This document shows positions 6,331 through 16,747 of a stretch of 64,000 bases of DNA, in pieces. This stretch comes from G963663615 sp963663615 (GTDB lineage Bacteria > Bacteroidota > Ignavibacteria > Ignavibacteriales > Melioribacteraceae): the NCBI GenBank assembly GCA_963663615.1, contig OY760517.1:2666001-2730000 (forward strand), written 5' to 3'. Position numbers and translations under genes: made by a program. The stretch's first letter is position 1. The number at the start of each line of letters is the position of its first letter. A model generated the notes under the pieces. The model was not told where the DNA came from, searched no databases, and saw only the letters and a program-made list of their open reading frames with translations.

Positions 6331-8196
6331 TTACTTCAATAGTAGCATTTTTTTTGTAACCGTAAATTTGCCTGTCTCAAGAGTATAAAGATATATACCC
6401 GTTGCAAGTTTACTCGCATCAAACTGTACGCTATAAGTACCGGCATCCTGTAAAGTATTTACAAGAGTAGAAATCTCTTCACCAAGCGTATTATAAACAG
6501 ATAGCTTAACTACTGTAGCTTCAGGAATTGAGTAACTAATTACTGTTGAAGGATTAAAAGGATTAGGATAATTTTGTGCAAGCTCGTAAGCATCTGCAAC
6601 AAAATCATTTTCACTTTCGGTTGCTGTTATTGAATTAGGTGTAAGTGTAATATCAACCTCATGATTAACATTACTACTATAATCAATACCAACGCTTGTG
6701 TAAACTTCAGTTTCATAATCAATCATGTCACCAAAAACAGTGTAATTCCCCGGAACCAATCCTTCAACGGAATAGTTACCTTCGTCATCAGTTATCGCAA
6801 AAGTACCACTATTTAATTCTTCGTTAAATACATAAACATAAACACCCTTAAGTGGTGAGCCGGAGTTATCGTTAGCGGTACCTGTAATTTTTGCTTCACC
6901 ATTAAACTCTCTTCCGTTAACGTAAAAGTCCATTTCTGTAAGTGTGCTTGTTTCAGCAACAGTTACGGTATCGGCTTCATTCCAATGCATGGCTTGTACA
7001 CCATCGTACCGGAAAAATGTTGGCAAATATTCACCGAAAGGTTTTGCAAAGAAAATATAATTACCGGGATAAAGATTCTCGAAAGCATAAGCTCCAAGTG
7101 AATCTGTAATCGTTCTGTAATGCTTGGGATAACCGGCAGCATACTCAAGATTAATAGCCTTAATATATGCTTCAATACCAGTATCAGTGCTGTCTTTAAC
7201 CATACCGGCAACTGAGTTCTGATATGATGCAACTGTATCCAGTACAAAATTTATATCTGTAACATTACCTTCAACATAAATTCTGTTGGCATCTGCAAAG
7301 GTAGCCTGATTATCATAAAATTCAGGGAGATAATGGTGGTTGAACGGTTTTGCAAAAACTATAAGCGAATCCCCTTCCATTACATTTACAGAATAATTAC
7401 CAAGGTTATCTGTACGTGCATACCTGTGATGATAATGATATGAATTATATCTCATTTTATAAATATACACCCCGGCATTGAGTCCGTTACCCTCCTCATC
7501 TGTAACATTGCCACTTAAAATATAATTTGCCGGTGGAGCCCAAGTTTCAAGACCTGCATCAACTGTAAGGGAATCATCAGTGCTAACTGTTACAGGAGTA
7601 GCTTCATCAAAATATCTGGTGTTCGCATGAAATTCATACCAGTACCCCCTAGCCATAAAGTATATATAATAGTCCCCTGTCTGTAACTCAGTTGAATAAA
7701 ATCCCAGAGAGTCAGTATATGCAAACTTGCAACGATAACCTTCAGCAGGTATAAATTTAACAAGCGTACGACCTAAAGGAGAACCATCATCATCTGAAGT
7801 AACTGTTCCGCTAACCACACCATACTCGGGAGGTGTTGGTTCAGTTACGGTTATCGATACAATATTACTCGCATCGCTTTCTCCATCACGAGTTACCGAA
7901 GTAACATAATATGAGTATGTTTCACCAGCCTGAACACGTCTGTCTTTAAAATCCGTATGTAAGATCCTTCTTGCAACAAGGGTATATTCTGTTGAGTCGG
8001 CTTCAGTACTCGGTTTTTTATAAACATTATACCTTGTAAAATACTCAACTGGTTTTTCCCAGTTAAGATCAACAAAAACTCCAAAAAAGTGTTCGCTTAA
8101 CTCAGCTTCCAGATTTACCGGTGCTGCCGGTTGAGCATGTATTGATGTTGCTGCTAAAAGCAAAATATAAAGCACTACTAATATTTTCTTGTACAT
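6331..8196 (-). CDS. Secreted T9SS cargo with FN3 and carboxypeptidase-like repeats
   Basis: A 621-residue exported protein. A Sec signal peptide (residues 1-22, ending in IHAQ) is followed by a fibronectin type III domain (about 24-115). Four carboxypeptidase-regulatory-like beta-sandwich repeats follow (about 127-200, 226-300, 328-400 and 440-505), each with a G-x-V opening, a TD(S/N)LGxY-type turn and a PGNY-type segment. The last 75 residues are a T9SS type A sorting domain (AQNYPNPFNPSTVISYSI, a GEEISTLVN strand, then KKMLLLK). The domains suggest a structural or binding role at the surface, and no catalytic domain was seen. The start follows a GGGAG site. Confidence 0.85.
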   Translation of the reverse strand: MYKKILVVLYILLLAATSIHAQPAAPVNLEAELSEHFFGVFVDLNWEKPVEYFTRYNVYKKPSTEADSTEYTLVARRILHTDFKDRRVQAGETYSYYVTSVTRDGESDASNIVSITVTEPTPPEYGVVSGTVTSDDDGSPLGRTLVKFIPAEGYRCKFAYTDSLGFYSTELQTGDYYIYFMARGYWYEFHANTRYFDEATPVTVSTDDSLTVDAGLETWAPPANYILSGNVTDEEGNGLNAGVYIYKMRYNSYHYHHRYARTDNLGNYSVNVMEGDSLIVFAKPFNHHYLPEFYDNQATFADANRIYVEGNVTDINFVLDTVASYQNSVAGMVKDSTDTGIEAYIKAINLEYAAGYPKHYRTITDSLGAYAFENLYPGNYIFFAKPFGEYLPTFFRYDGVQAMHWNEADTVTVAETSTLTEMDFYVNGREFNGEAKITGTANDNSGSPLKGVYVYVFNEELNSGTFAITDDEGNYSVEGLVPGNYTVFGDMIDYETEVYTSVGIDYSSNVNHEVDITLTPNSITATESENDFVADAYELAQNYPNPFNPSTVISYSIPEATVVKLSVYNTLGEEISTLVNTLQDAGTYSVQFDASKLATGIYLYTLETGKFTVTKKMLLLK

Positions 8197-8309
8197 AGTT
8201 ACTCCCTGGTTGGTTTAATAGGAAAATAATACGTGAAATTTTCTGATACAATTATTAGAAACCATTTTAACCATAAAGGTTTAAATACCAGGCACACATA
8301 CCATAGAAA

Positions 8310-8325
8310 TGTGACCTAAATCATG
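8310..8325. promoter_or_regulatory. CRP/FNR-like half-site pair in a divergent promoter region
   Basis: The 300-base gap 8197-8496 separates two divergent T9SS cargo genes and must hold both promoters. TGTGA-N6-TCATG resembles a CRP/FNR-family site, with the first half perfect and the second 3 of 5. No clear -35/-10 pair could be chosen and no other structure was found in the gap. A weak call. Confidence 0.25.
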
Positions 8326-8496
8326 ATTTTAGCAAATGTTTCCCATTCTCGCTACATTTCATTAATTTTAATCTATTGCATACTTCAAAAGTTGCAACTC
8401 TAACTATTTAATTGTATTTTCCAGCTGATTATCGGGTCTGAATATTTTTTTAACCAGCATAAATCAAAGGGATTAAACAAAGCAAGAGGAAAAAAA

Positions 8497-11400
8497 ATGA
8501 AGTTTTTGAATACTCTTTCTATTCTTATTCTTTTCTTACTAACACTAACCATAACAATTTCAGCACAAATAACTTCAACTGGTACCGGTGGTATTTGGAC
8601 GGATGGATCCACCTGGGTTGGAGGTATTGTACCGGGTGCATCGGATGATGTGGTTATTGATGGTAACGTAGTATTTAACTCGGAAGTGTCTTGCAACAAT
8701 TTAACTGTAACCCAAAATGGTAAATTAAATGTAACCTTTAATGCACAAACTCATGGTATAACTGTTAATGGAGATATTACCAACAACGGGATAATCATCG
8801 ATAATGATGATGACTGGTACAATATGATCATTTACCTCTATGGTAATTTAAATAACTCCGGAACAATTAAGATATACCAGTTAAATATGCAAAGTGGCGG
8901 ACAAACAATTACTACTGTTGAAAGTGGTATTTGCAGCGTTTATCAATTGACTGGTAGCATTGTCGATGATATAGTTTACTTTGCCGGAAATTCAAATATT
9001 AACTTTTATACTCTCGAACACATCACAGCATCATTAAACTTTGAAGCTAATAAAACTCATACGCTTGGCAATTACTACGATACCGGGAATAACTGGGTTT
9101 ATGATGTAACTTTAATCGGTAATGAGAATACCGTGCTCAACTTTGAAACAAGCTGGACAACTTTTGGTCTAGTAAAAGTTGTTAACGCAGAAATTGCCGG
9201 TACATATATTATTTCCGGTAGTGGCAACGTACTGGATAATTGTACACTTACCGGCACAATGATTCCTGGAGGAAATGGAGTAAATGAATATGTTACACTT
9301 ATAAACGATTTTGTAAATCTTGGGACAATTCAGGATGCAAATGACAAATCACTTGTAATTGATGTTCAGGGGCATATTTATAATGAAGCAACTTGGGATA
9401 ATTACAGCCTAAACTTCTCAACCGGTTATGATATTATGGTTGATTGTGCAGGTGATTATTATTTTTCTCCTACCAACATTACTTTTATCGATAGCAACAC
9501 AACTGTAACTTTCCTTTCCGATGTTGCTTTTACTGATGTGGGCGAAATATATGGCAACTACGCCAAGCCCATATTTAGTGAGGGTGTTGAACTTTCTTTC
9601 AGTAACCTGAGAGCACGACACTTGACCTTTAATATTGGAATTGATAATGCTGTTCTTATTAAAAATAATGCCGAGCTATTAGGTTGTACATTTAATGGCG
9701 ATAATGGCAACAGTACACTTAAATTTGAATCTGGTGGTTATGTTAGCCAAACAGTGATAAAAGACTTAACTCTTATTGGTAATGTCCGCACTACATACAA
9801 CCTTGATATGTATGGTACTGTTACTGTTCAGGATACTTTCCAAAACGCAAGTCCCTACAATTTTATTTCACTAATAATCTATGGCTCACTGATTAACAAT
9901 GGTAGCTTTATAATGCCTGGTCAGAATTATAGTCTTTCACTTCTTGGTGATATAACTAATAATGGTGATATAAAATGTCAGGATTTCTGGTTTTTAGGAA
10001 CTGAAGACCAAACTTACACAGGTGCTCCGGAATCATTTCTTGAAGCAAACTCAATTTATAACAACGATTCAACCACTGTAATAAATATTGTTGGTGAATT
10101 CAATCTATATAACTGTAATGCCAGTTGGAACAACAATAAATTGATAATGGCACCAAACAGCTCAATTCACCACACAGGTATGCATAAACAGTTTTATGGT
10201 GCACAAGTTTTTGCAAACGGTGGCAAAGTTAAAGTTGATAACACAGCTTATATTCGAAATACAACCTTCTACGATGCAGAGCTATGCGGTAAATTTTATA
10301 TAGGAGGTGGAGTTAATATTTATGGTAACAGCACCCTTACCGATACCCTTGTTGCTTATGCAAGTACACAAACTGTTAGTTCCGGTGGTACTTTCACCAA
10401 TAACGGACTTATAATGGATGAAGCCGCCAATAACACCAATCTTTTTGTGTATGGTAATCTCGAAAATTATGGTCAGCTTAATAATAACCAGATCACTTTT
10501 AAGAGTTCACAAAATCAATATTTTAAAATTTACAACGATAGCTATCCAACCGGAAGAGTTAACCTTGAAGTTGATGAGATAATTAGTCCGATGCAATGGT
10601 ACTACAATGATGAAGTATTACCTGGTGCAACAAATTATCTGTACTATATCGACAACCTATCCTCAGAAAATTTCGGTGATTATTATTGTATGTATAATTC
10701 AGATGTACATGGCAGAACAATAAGTATAATGGATGGCAATGGCAGCTCCTTAATAACAGTGGATGTTAATGCAAACGAAGGCTGGAACCTCATTTCGGTA
10801 CCAGTTTTGGCAGAAAGTATGAATACATCCTCATTATTCCCAACTGCAACAAGTAGTGCATTTGCATTCGATAACGGTTATGCTACCACCGATATGCTTG
10901 GAAATGGTACAGGTTACTGGTTAAAATTTGCAGAAGAAGAAACAGTACAAATTGAAGGTACAGAAATTGAGAACAAGGAAATAGCCATTGTGGAAGGCTG
11001 GAATATTATTGGTCCGTTTAACGAGACTTACCCGGTCGCTTCACTTACAACCGAACCATCAGATTTATTGCAATCGCAGTTTTTTGGTTTTGAAAGCGGT
11101 TACACTACAACCGATAACCTTGAACCGGGTAAGGGTTACTGGATTAAATCTTCCGGTGACGGGATGATTACTTACTCAGCAAAAACCTCGTCAACTGCTG
11201 CAAAGGTAAGTGAAGCATACGCATCTATTCGTTTTACAGATAGTGACGGTAGCTTACAAACATTAAAACTTTCTGAAAACTTTACCGATTTTGAAGCAAT
11301 GTTACCACCAATGCCACCAACCGGTATGTTCGATATTCGTTTTGAGAATAACAGGTCAATTTCACAAATCAATGACATTGCCGGTGTAGTATTAACATCG

Positions 11401-11808
11401 GTTGTATATCCTCTAACAATTACATGCTCAGGTAAGGATATTATAGTAAGAAGTAAAATGGGTACAAAAAAACTGGCAAATGGTGAATCATTGGTTATTG
11501 AGAGTGCAACATCATCACTCAGCATCCAGGGAGCTACAATACCCGATAGCTACAATCTAGCTCAAAACTATCCTAATCCGTTTAATCCTGCCACAACAAT
11601 CGAGTATTCAATTACCGATGATACACGGGTTACCCTGGAAGTTATGAATATTCTGGGTGAACGGATACAATTACTCGTTAACGAGTATCAAAAAAGTGGT
11701 TTGCATACGCTTAAATTTAATGCGGAAAACTTGCCTAGCGGAGTTTATATTTACAGGCTAACTACTGATAAATATTCGGCTACGAAAAAAATGATGTTAC
11801 TTAAATAG
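8497..11808 (+). CDS. Large secreted T9SS cargo, G8-like and Ig-like regions
   Basis: An 1,103-residue exported protein. The signal peptide (1-24) is followed by a G8-like opening (GIWTDGSTWVGGIVPGASDD). Then come about 650 residues of repetitive beta structure with many NNG and G-x-I-x-N turns, probably a beta-helix. An Ig-like fragment (MQWYYNDEVLPGATN to GDYYCMYNS) lies near residues 700-745. Two copies of a roughly 75-residue module follow, each opening with EGWNLISVPV or EGWNIIGPF and closing with GTGYWLK or GKGYWIK. The end is a T9SS sorting domain (AQNYPNPFNPATTIEYSI, then KKMMLLK). It is probably a surface or matrix protein with no enzyme signature. A GAGG site precedes the start. Confidence 0.82.
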   Translation: MKFLNTLSILILFLLTLTITISAQITSTGTGGIWTDGSTWVGGIVPGASDDVVIDGNVVFNSEVSCNNLTVTQNGKLNVTFNAQTHGITVNGDITNNGIIIDNDDDWYNMIIYLYGNLNNSGTIKIYQLNMQSGGQTITTVESGICSVYQLTGSIVDDIVYFAGNSNINFYTLEHITASLNFEANKTHTLGNYYDTGNNWVYDVTLIGNENTVLNFETSWTTFGLVKVVNAEIAGTYIISGSGNVLDNCTLTGTMIPGGNGVNEYVTLINDFVNLGTIQDANDKSLVIDVQGHIYNEATWDNYSLNFSTGYDIMVDCAGDYYFSPTNITFIDSNTTVTFLSDVAFTDVGEIYGNYAKPIFSEGVELSFSNLRARHLTFNIGIDNAVLIKNNAELLGCTFNGDNGNSTLKFESGGYVSQTVIKDLTLIGNVRTTYNLDMYGTVTVQDTFQNASPYNFISLIIYGSLINNGSFIMPGQNYSLSLLGDITNNGDIKCQDFWFLGTEDQTYTGAPESFLEANSIYNNDSTTVINIVGEFNLYNCNASWNNNKLIMAPNSSIHHTGMHKQFYGAQVFANGGKVKVDNTAYIRNTTFYDAELCGKFYIGGGVNIYGNSTLTDTLVAYASTQTVSSGGTFTNNGLIMDEAANNTNLFVYGNLENYGQLNNNQITFKSSQNQYFKIYNDSYPTGRVNLEVDEIISPMQWYYNDEVLPGATNYLYYIDNLSSENFGDYYCMYNSDVHGRTISIMDGNGSSLITVDVNANEGWNLISVPVLAESMNTSSLFPTATSSAFAFDNGYATTDMLGNGTGYWLKFAEEETVQIEGTEIENKEIAIVEGWNIIGPFNETYPVASLTTEPSDLLQSQFFGFESGYTTTDNLEPGKGYWIKSSGDGMITYSAKTSSTAAKVSEAYASIRFTDSDGSLQTLKLSENFTDFEAMLPPMPPTGMFDIRFENNRSISQINDIAGVVLTSVVYPLTITCSGKDIIVRSKMGTKKLANGESLVIESATSSLSIQGATIPDSYNLAQNYPNPFNPATTIEYSITDDTRVTLEVMNILGERIQLLVNEYQKSGLHTLKFNAENLPSGVYIYRLTTDKYSATKKMMLLK

Positions 11809-11815
11809 TTTCCAA

Positions 11816-11838
11816 AAAGCTCCCACCCCGGGAGCTTT
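11816..11838 (+). terminator. Intrinsic terminator
   Basis: AAAGCTCCC (11816-11824) pairs with GGGAGCTTT (11830-11838) around a 5-base loop, followed by CTTTTAT. It ends the preceding cargo gene. Confidence 0.85.
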
Positions 11839-11913
11839 CTTTTATATACTCCTGCAACTAAAATTTGGGCTATACGTCTAAAATTCATCATCAATAAAAA
11901 AACCGAGGAATAA

Positions 11914-13893
11914 ATGAACAAACTAATCCGACTAATTTGTATTGTTTTTGTTAGTAGTATATTAACTGTTAGCATGTTCGGACAAGACAAAATAGTTGTA
12001 AAAAAGATGGAAGACCTTCCAAAATTAAGCTGGAAAACTGAGAAAACAGCTACTTATATTTTGGAAAACGAATCTGCATTTAATAATTTTATTACTAAAG
12101 TTAAAAGCGATATTCAGGATATTCTTAAAAAGTATGACATCAGGGATAAAACCACTGTTAAAAGCTACATCAATGCCAGTATGGCAATTGCCTTGATTGA
12201 AGGTGATAACGATAAAGTCCTCAAGCTAATTGAAGAGCTTAAAGCATTAACCGAGAAAGAAGCAGACAAAGTTACAACCGGACTTGTTGCTTCTTCTTTA
12301 GTTGAAGCTAAAATCAAAGTTGGAAAAGATAGTCCTGAATTTGCAGAAACATTCAAATCAATCTACAGTAAAAAGGTAAATGCCCTTGATTTTGAGCTTG
12401 TAGGTGATCGCTTTAAGGATACTAAAGCACAGTACGAAATAAGAAGTAAAAACCTGATAATGGGATTCTTGCAAGGTCAGTTGGACCCAGCTATTGAAAA
12501 AGCCGGAAACATAAGTTTTGAACAAGCTTTGCAGCTACTTGCCTTTAAAAATAATTTCGAGAACTACCTGCCATTAAAAAAACAAATTGTTGCAGTACTT
12601 TCAGATTATCTTGAAAAGAACAAAGTTGAGAAGAGAGATATCTGGTCGGCAATGGATGTAAAATTTTCGGGTAAAGAGAATTATAATGATGTGATTATTG
12701 GTGTTTGGGATAGCGGAGTGGATACTAATGTTTTCAAAGGCTCCTTATTTGTAAATAAAGAAGAACAAGTTGATGGTAAAGATAATGACAACAATGGATA
12801 TATTGATGATATAAATGGTATTGCCTTTAACTTGCAGGGGGAATATACAACAAAATTACTTTATCCTGTTCCTGAAGAGTATGCTAACGATGTTGATGTT
12901 CTAATGGGTCTTGTTAAAGGTTTTACTGATCTCACCTCCGGTATTGATTCAGATGAAGCTTCGAAGGTTAAGCAGAAGTTTTCGCAATTAAAACCAGATG
13001 AAGTTAATAACCTTGTTGAAGGCTTTATGGTTATGACTCTTTACATGCATGGAACTCATGTATCGGGTATTGCTCTGGCAGGTAACCCTTTTGCAAAAAT
13101 AATGGTTGCAAGAACCGAGTTCGACTACAAAACAATTCCTATGATGCCAACCGTTGAGTGGGCTAAAAAAGTAGGTGAATCATGGAAAAAGACTGCACAA
13201 TATTTTAAGCAAAATAATGTTCGGGTAGTAAATATGAGCTGGGGTGAATCTCCTTCCGAAATTGAATCAATGCTTCAGGCAAACGGATTTGGGAAAGATG
13301 CTATAGAAAGAAAAGCCAAAGCAATGGAAATTTTTACTATTCTTGACAAGGCTTTATATGAGGCAATAAGCTCCACACCAAATGTTCTATACATAACCTC
13401 AGCAGGTAACAGTGATAATGATGTTAATTTCGACAAGATGATTCCATCCTCTTACGACTTAGGAAATATTATTACTGTTGGTGCGGTTGATATTGCAGGC
13501 GACCAGACTTCATTTACAAGTTTTGGTAAATCAGTTGATATATATGCTAACGGATTTGAGGTAGAAAGTTATTTACCTGGTGGCGAAAGAATGGCTGCTT
13601 CTGGAACTTCAATGTCATCACCAAATGTAGCAAATTTGGCAGGTAAAATTTTTACAGTTGCTCCCGAGCTTAGTGCAGAAGATGCTTTTAATCTAATAAT
13701 TAAAGGTTCTGTAAAAAGTGAAGATGGAAAGTTTTTGCTTATCAATCCGAAAAAAACTATTTTTACAGTTGCTCCCGAGCTTAGTGCAGAAGATCCTTTT
13801 AATCTAATAATTAAAGATTCTGTAAAAAGTGAAGATGGAAAGTTTTTGCTTATCAATCCGAAAAAAACTATTGATACGGTTATAAAAAAATAA
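11914..13893 (+). CDS. Secreted subtilisin-like serine protease (S8)
   Basis: A 659-residue exported subtilase. The signal peptide (1-23, ending SMFGQ) is followed by a helical prodomain-like region to about residue 250. The catalytic domain shows D266 (GVWDSGVD), H379 (HGTHVSG) and S566 (ASGTSMSSP), with ITSAGNSD as the oxyanion-hole asparagine block. There is a long insert between D266 and H379. No T9SS sorting domain is present, so it may remain periplasmic or use another route. The C-terminus contains two nearly identical 37-residue units, a recent in-frame duplication. The substrate is unknown. It converges with the 908-residue gene. Confidence 0.92.
   Translation: MNKLIRLICIVFVSSILTVSMFGQDKIVVKKMEDLPKLSWKTEKTATYILENESAFNNFITKVKSDIQDILKKYDIRDKTTVKSYINASMAIALIEGDNDKVLKLIEELKALTEKEADKVTTGLVASSLVEAKIKVGKDSPEFAETFKSIYSKKVNALDFELVGDRFKDTKAQYEIRSKNLIMGFLQGQLDPAIEKAGNISFEQALQLLAFKNNFENYLPLKKQIVAVLSDYLEKNKVEKRDIWSAMDVKFSGKENYNDVIIGVWDSGVDTNVFKGSLFVNKEEQVDGKDNDNNGYIDDINGIAFNLQGEYTTKLLYPVPEEYANDVDVLMGLVKGFTDLTSGIDSDEASKVKQKFSQLKPDEVNNLVEGFMVMTLYMHGTHVSGIALAGNPFAKIMVARTEFDYKTIPMMPTVEWAKKVGESWKKTAQYFKQNNVRVVNMSWGESPSEIESMLQANGFGKDAIERKAKAMEIFTILDKALYEAISSTPNVLYITSAGNSDNDVNFDKMIPSSYDLGNIITVGAVDIAGDQTSFTSFGKSVDIYANGFEVESYLPGGERMAASGTSMSSPNVANLAGKIFTVAPELSAEDAFNLIIKGSVKSEDGKFLLINPKKTIFTVAPELSAEDPFNLIIKDSVKSEDGKFLLINPKKTIDTVIKK
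13648..13869 (+). repeat. Tandem duplication, two 111-bp units in the subtilase gene
   Basis: Unit 1 is 13648-13758 and unit 2 is 13759-13869. Only two base differences were seen (GCT to CCT giving Ala to Pro, and GGT to GAT giving Gly to Asp). The period is 37 codons, so the frame is kept. Both differences are non-synonymous. The unit encodes the last helix and terminal strand of the protease. Confidence 0.93.
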
Positions 13894-13903
13894 GTAAAAA
13901 AAA

Positions 13904-13924
13904 GGGCAATCAAATTGATTGCCC
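13904..13924 (-). terminator. Terminator at convergent gene ends
   Basis: GGGCAATCA and TGATTGCCC pair over 9 bp with a 3-base loop. On the minus strand a run of eight T follows, making it a strong terminator for the 908-residue gene. In the plus direction the T-run is poor. Confidence 0.85.
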
Positions 13925-13940
13925 CTCGATAATTTTCAAT

Positions 13941-16667
13941 TTATTCTACTTTCTCAAGTACCCAAATAGATTCAGGAGCATTAGCACTAACTTTTCTGCA
14001 TTCAACACCTTTTTGTGTTTTTACCAAATATGTACCCTTCCAGCGGTTTTTAATTCGTATATTTCCCATCTCACCTGCTGATTCAAGCAACCAATGAGAG
14101 CTATGTGCACCAGTACCAATTTGATTAGCCTTAACAGGTCCCTGTTCAATATTTAGATAAGTACCTTTCCAACGATTTTTAATACGCAAATAATTGGTAC
14201 CTGGTACAGGTTCAAATTCCCAAAAAGCACTCCAAGCACCATCACCCATTGGGTCTATCGAAACAGGTCCCTGCTCAATATTCAAACGTCTGCTATCACC
14301 TTTAGGTAGTAATCTGTTAGTTCCGCTAATGTCACCTACATATCTGCTCAAGTTACCTTTATCATCCATTTTATAGGCTTCGCTATAACCATTAGCATCT
14401 TCAAAAAGGATATATCCGTCGAAGGCACCTTGCTCATACCAGGTTATATTTTTCCAGTATTTACTTATACCCTTAAGATTGGCAAGTTCGTACATATTGC
14501 ATACATCATCAATACTATATACTGCAATTATTCCCATATTCTTTTCATAGAACAAAACTCTATTTCCAATACGAGGATTTTTTACATAGCCAGCCTGTAT
14601 AATCATAGTCCAGTTTTTATGCCAGCCACAATGTTTTTTAACAAATTTGTTATTTCTGAAAAGTGATCCGCAACCGGCATTTTTATCATACTCAATACGC
14701 AACGTGGCAGGCAATTTTTTTGAAATGAGACTATTATATAATTTGTTTTTCAAGTTAAGATATTCCCGCTTTCTTTTGGTAATAATATTCCTGTAAATAT
14801 TACCCCCTTCAATTGCCGCACTTTTTCTAATAAACAAACCATAATAGAATTTATCTTCCCAAATACTCTTCCAGTCTTCTTCAATTTGTGTATTTAGTTT
14901 ATTCCAGTCAGCTAGGAAAAATGATTCACGAATTCGTTTGGTCTCGGCAGCATTTTTACCCTGTAAAGTAATCATGTCACCAATAATATCATCATGGAAA
15001 GCCTGAATAGCCTGCAAGGATGGCGGAAGCACCTTACCAATCAGCTCGTTAGCTCGGTTTGGAATACATTGTTCACGACAGATATGCTTGTTAACAGGAT
15101 TAAGAATTCCTTTTGGATGTAAATGTTTAGCATTTGAAACGCCAAGTTTTACCATTTTTTGTGCAAACTTGGCACCCTGTCCTACCTTGTTTCCGGCTAT
15201 TTTGGCAGAACTACTTATTTTTTTCGCTAATTTTGTAGCCTTGCCACCATATTTTTCAACAATCTTGTTAACAACATTTTTCACCATTTCCTTTACATCA
15301 AGGGTTGCCTTGAAGTCAGGAATTGGTACCCGTTCATTCATTACATATACTTCGTAATGAGTATGCCCGTCAAGTTGAAGGTCTTTATTAGCCTTGAGCA
15401 TTACCTCTGCTTGTTCAACCTGCAATGAGCTTAAAATTGGAGTTAATATTTTTGAGAGCACCTTTTTGTTTTTTAATTCATGTAGTATTTCATCCTTAAA
15501 ATTATTATCCAGCTTGTAATAAATAACGAAGCCATCTTTAAGATTGGTATGATAGTTAAGTTTAGCACTAAGGGCATCAGTTAACTTGGTAACTCCTCTA
15601 AGGGTAAAACCAGCCTCAATATCAACTTCACCAACTGAGCCTCCCTGCGGAGCAAACAATATTTCGGCATCTCTTATGTATATATTTTTTGGAAATATAT
15701 CTGGCACTTTCAGATTAAATCCATCACGTAGTATTTGGGTAAAATCATTCATTGTCATCTGGTTTCTATTCGCTTTTATGGCAATTTTACCATCATCAAG
15801 CGAAAGACTCATAACAATACCAAAATCCAGGTGAAAGAACTTACCGCTTTCAAGGGCAAAACCCAAAGTAGTAGGCGAAGGTGTTCCCGGAATCCATCCA
15901 ATCTCAATTGCTGTATTTTCAAGTGTAACTACATCTTTCCCTTTGAAAATATTTGATATACCCATCGGGTTTTTCCATGTGTCAGTCATTGAACCGGCAA
16001 TTGATAACTCCTGCGACATCAAATTATACGAGAACGCTAACACAGTTTTTAGATCCGGATCAAACTTGGTTGGTTTTACCAATACTTCTGCAGAAACTCC
16101 AAGAGTAAGCTCAACTGACTCCCCTTTTGAAACTTCAGCACCAACTCCAAATTTGTTAAGTGTTAATCTGGTTCTTTCAGGTCGAATATCAATAACAATT
16201 GGTTTTTCAGAAAAGTCAAGAGTACCTTCCAACTCAAATGCATCTTTACTTATAGCAGCACTAACCTCCAGCTTTGGTTGGGTTATCTTAAAGAAGTTCA
16301 TCAGTTTCGCAAGATTCTTTTTAGTATCTATGCTGGCAACTATTTCTAAACCATCTCCGGTTATTTCCAAACTAATTTCTTCAAGACCAAGCTTGGAGTA
16401 TAGTTTATAACCGGGAAAACCTTTAAGCTTTTCAAGTTCAACAGTAGTTGTTAAACTTTGAGGATTAAGAGTACCTTCAAAACTAAATGCACCCAAATTT
16501 CCAAAATCAATATTAAACGAAGTTCCGTTTTTTGTTACAGGTAATTCACCAAAACCCTTAATATTGATTTTTTCCTTAGCTACCAGGATGGAGTTAGCTG
16601 CAATAAAATAAAGTATCAGAAAACACAATACACTAAATATTTTAATAACAACTTGCTTCTTATTCAT
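13941..16667 (-). CDS. Large secreted protein with C-terminal beta-trefoil-like module
   Basis: A 908-residue protein that I do not recognise as a whole. A signal peptide (about 1-30) leads into about 430 residues of beta-rich sequence with repeated strands and few cysteines. A Lys/Ala-rich amphipathic helical zone follows (about 460-530), then a cysteine pair (HICREQC), a charged helical part and a region with GCGS and KKHCGWH. The last 130 residues hold three repeats of about 40 residues (RRLNIEQGPV, RIKNRWKGTYLNIEQGPV and RIKNRWKGTYLVKTQKGV, each ending in a W), the three lobes expected of a ricin-B or fascin-like beta-trefoil. No T9SS domain is present. It lies 80 bases after the 621-residue gene and is probably co-transcribed. 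Confidence 0.72.
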   Translation of the reverse strand: MNKKQVVIKIFSVLCFLILYFIAANSILVAKEKINIKGFGELPVTKNGTSFNIDFGNLGAFSFEGTLNPQSLTTTVELEKLKGFPGYKLYSKLGLEEISLEITGDGLEIVASIDTKKNLAKLMNFFKITQPKLEVSAAISKDAFELEGTLDFSEKPIVIDIRPERTRLTLNKFGVGAEVSKGESVELTLGVSAEVLVKPTKFDPDLKTVLAFSYNLMSQELSIAGSMTDTWKNPMGISNIFKGKDVVTLENTAIEIGWIPGTPSPTTLGFALESGKFFHLDFGIVMSLSLDDGKIAIKANRNQMTMNDFTQILRDGFNLKVPDIFPKNIYIRDAEILFAPQGGSVGEVDIEAGFTLRGVTKLTDALSAKLNYHTNLKDGFVIYYKLDNNFKDEILHELKNKKVLSKILTPILSSLQVEQAEVMLKANKDLQLDGHTHYEVYVMNERVPIPDFKATLDVKEMVKNVVNKIVEKYGGKATKLAKKISSSAKIAGNKVGQGAKFAQKMVKLGVSNAKHLHPKGILNPVNKHICREQCIPNRANELIGKVLPPSLQAIQAFHDDIIGDMITLQGKNAAETKRIRESFFLADWNKLNTQIEEDWKSIWEDKFYYGLFIRKSAAIEGGNIYRNIITKRKREYLNLKNKLYNSLISKKLPATLRIEYDKNAGCGSLFRNNKFVKKHCGWHKNWTMIIQAGYVKNPRIGNRVLFYEKNMGIIAVYSIDDVCNMYELANLKGISKYWKNITWYEQGAFDGYILFEDANGYSEAYKMDDKGNLSRYVGDISGTNRLLPKGDSRRLNIEQGPVSIDPMGDGAWSAFWEFEPVPGTNYLRIKNRWKGTYLNIEQGPVKANQIGTGAHSSHWLLESAGEMGNIRIKNRWKGTYLVKTQKGVECRKVSANAPESIWVLEKVE

Positions 16668-16747
16668 TTTTTCCCTTATGATTATTTATAGGTTAGCAAC
16701 ACAAAATTTTTTGTTTATCATTTATTAAAGAATAGCGAACAACACAA

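Noticed and set aside
15088..16410. Several plus-strand frames inside the 908-residue gene
   Set aside because: Antisense to a gene with a signal peptide, ribosome-binding site and terminator; no independent support.
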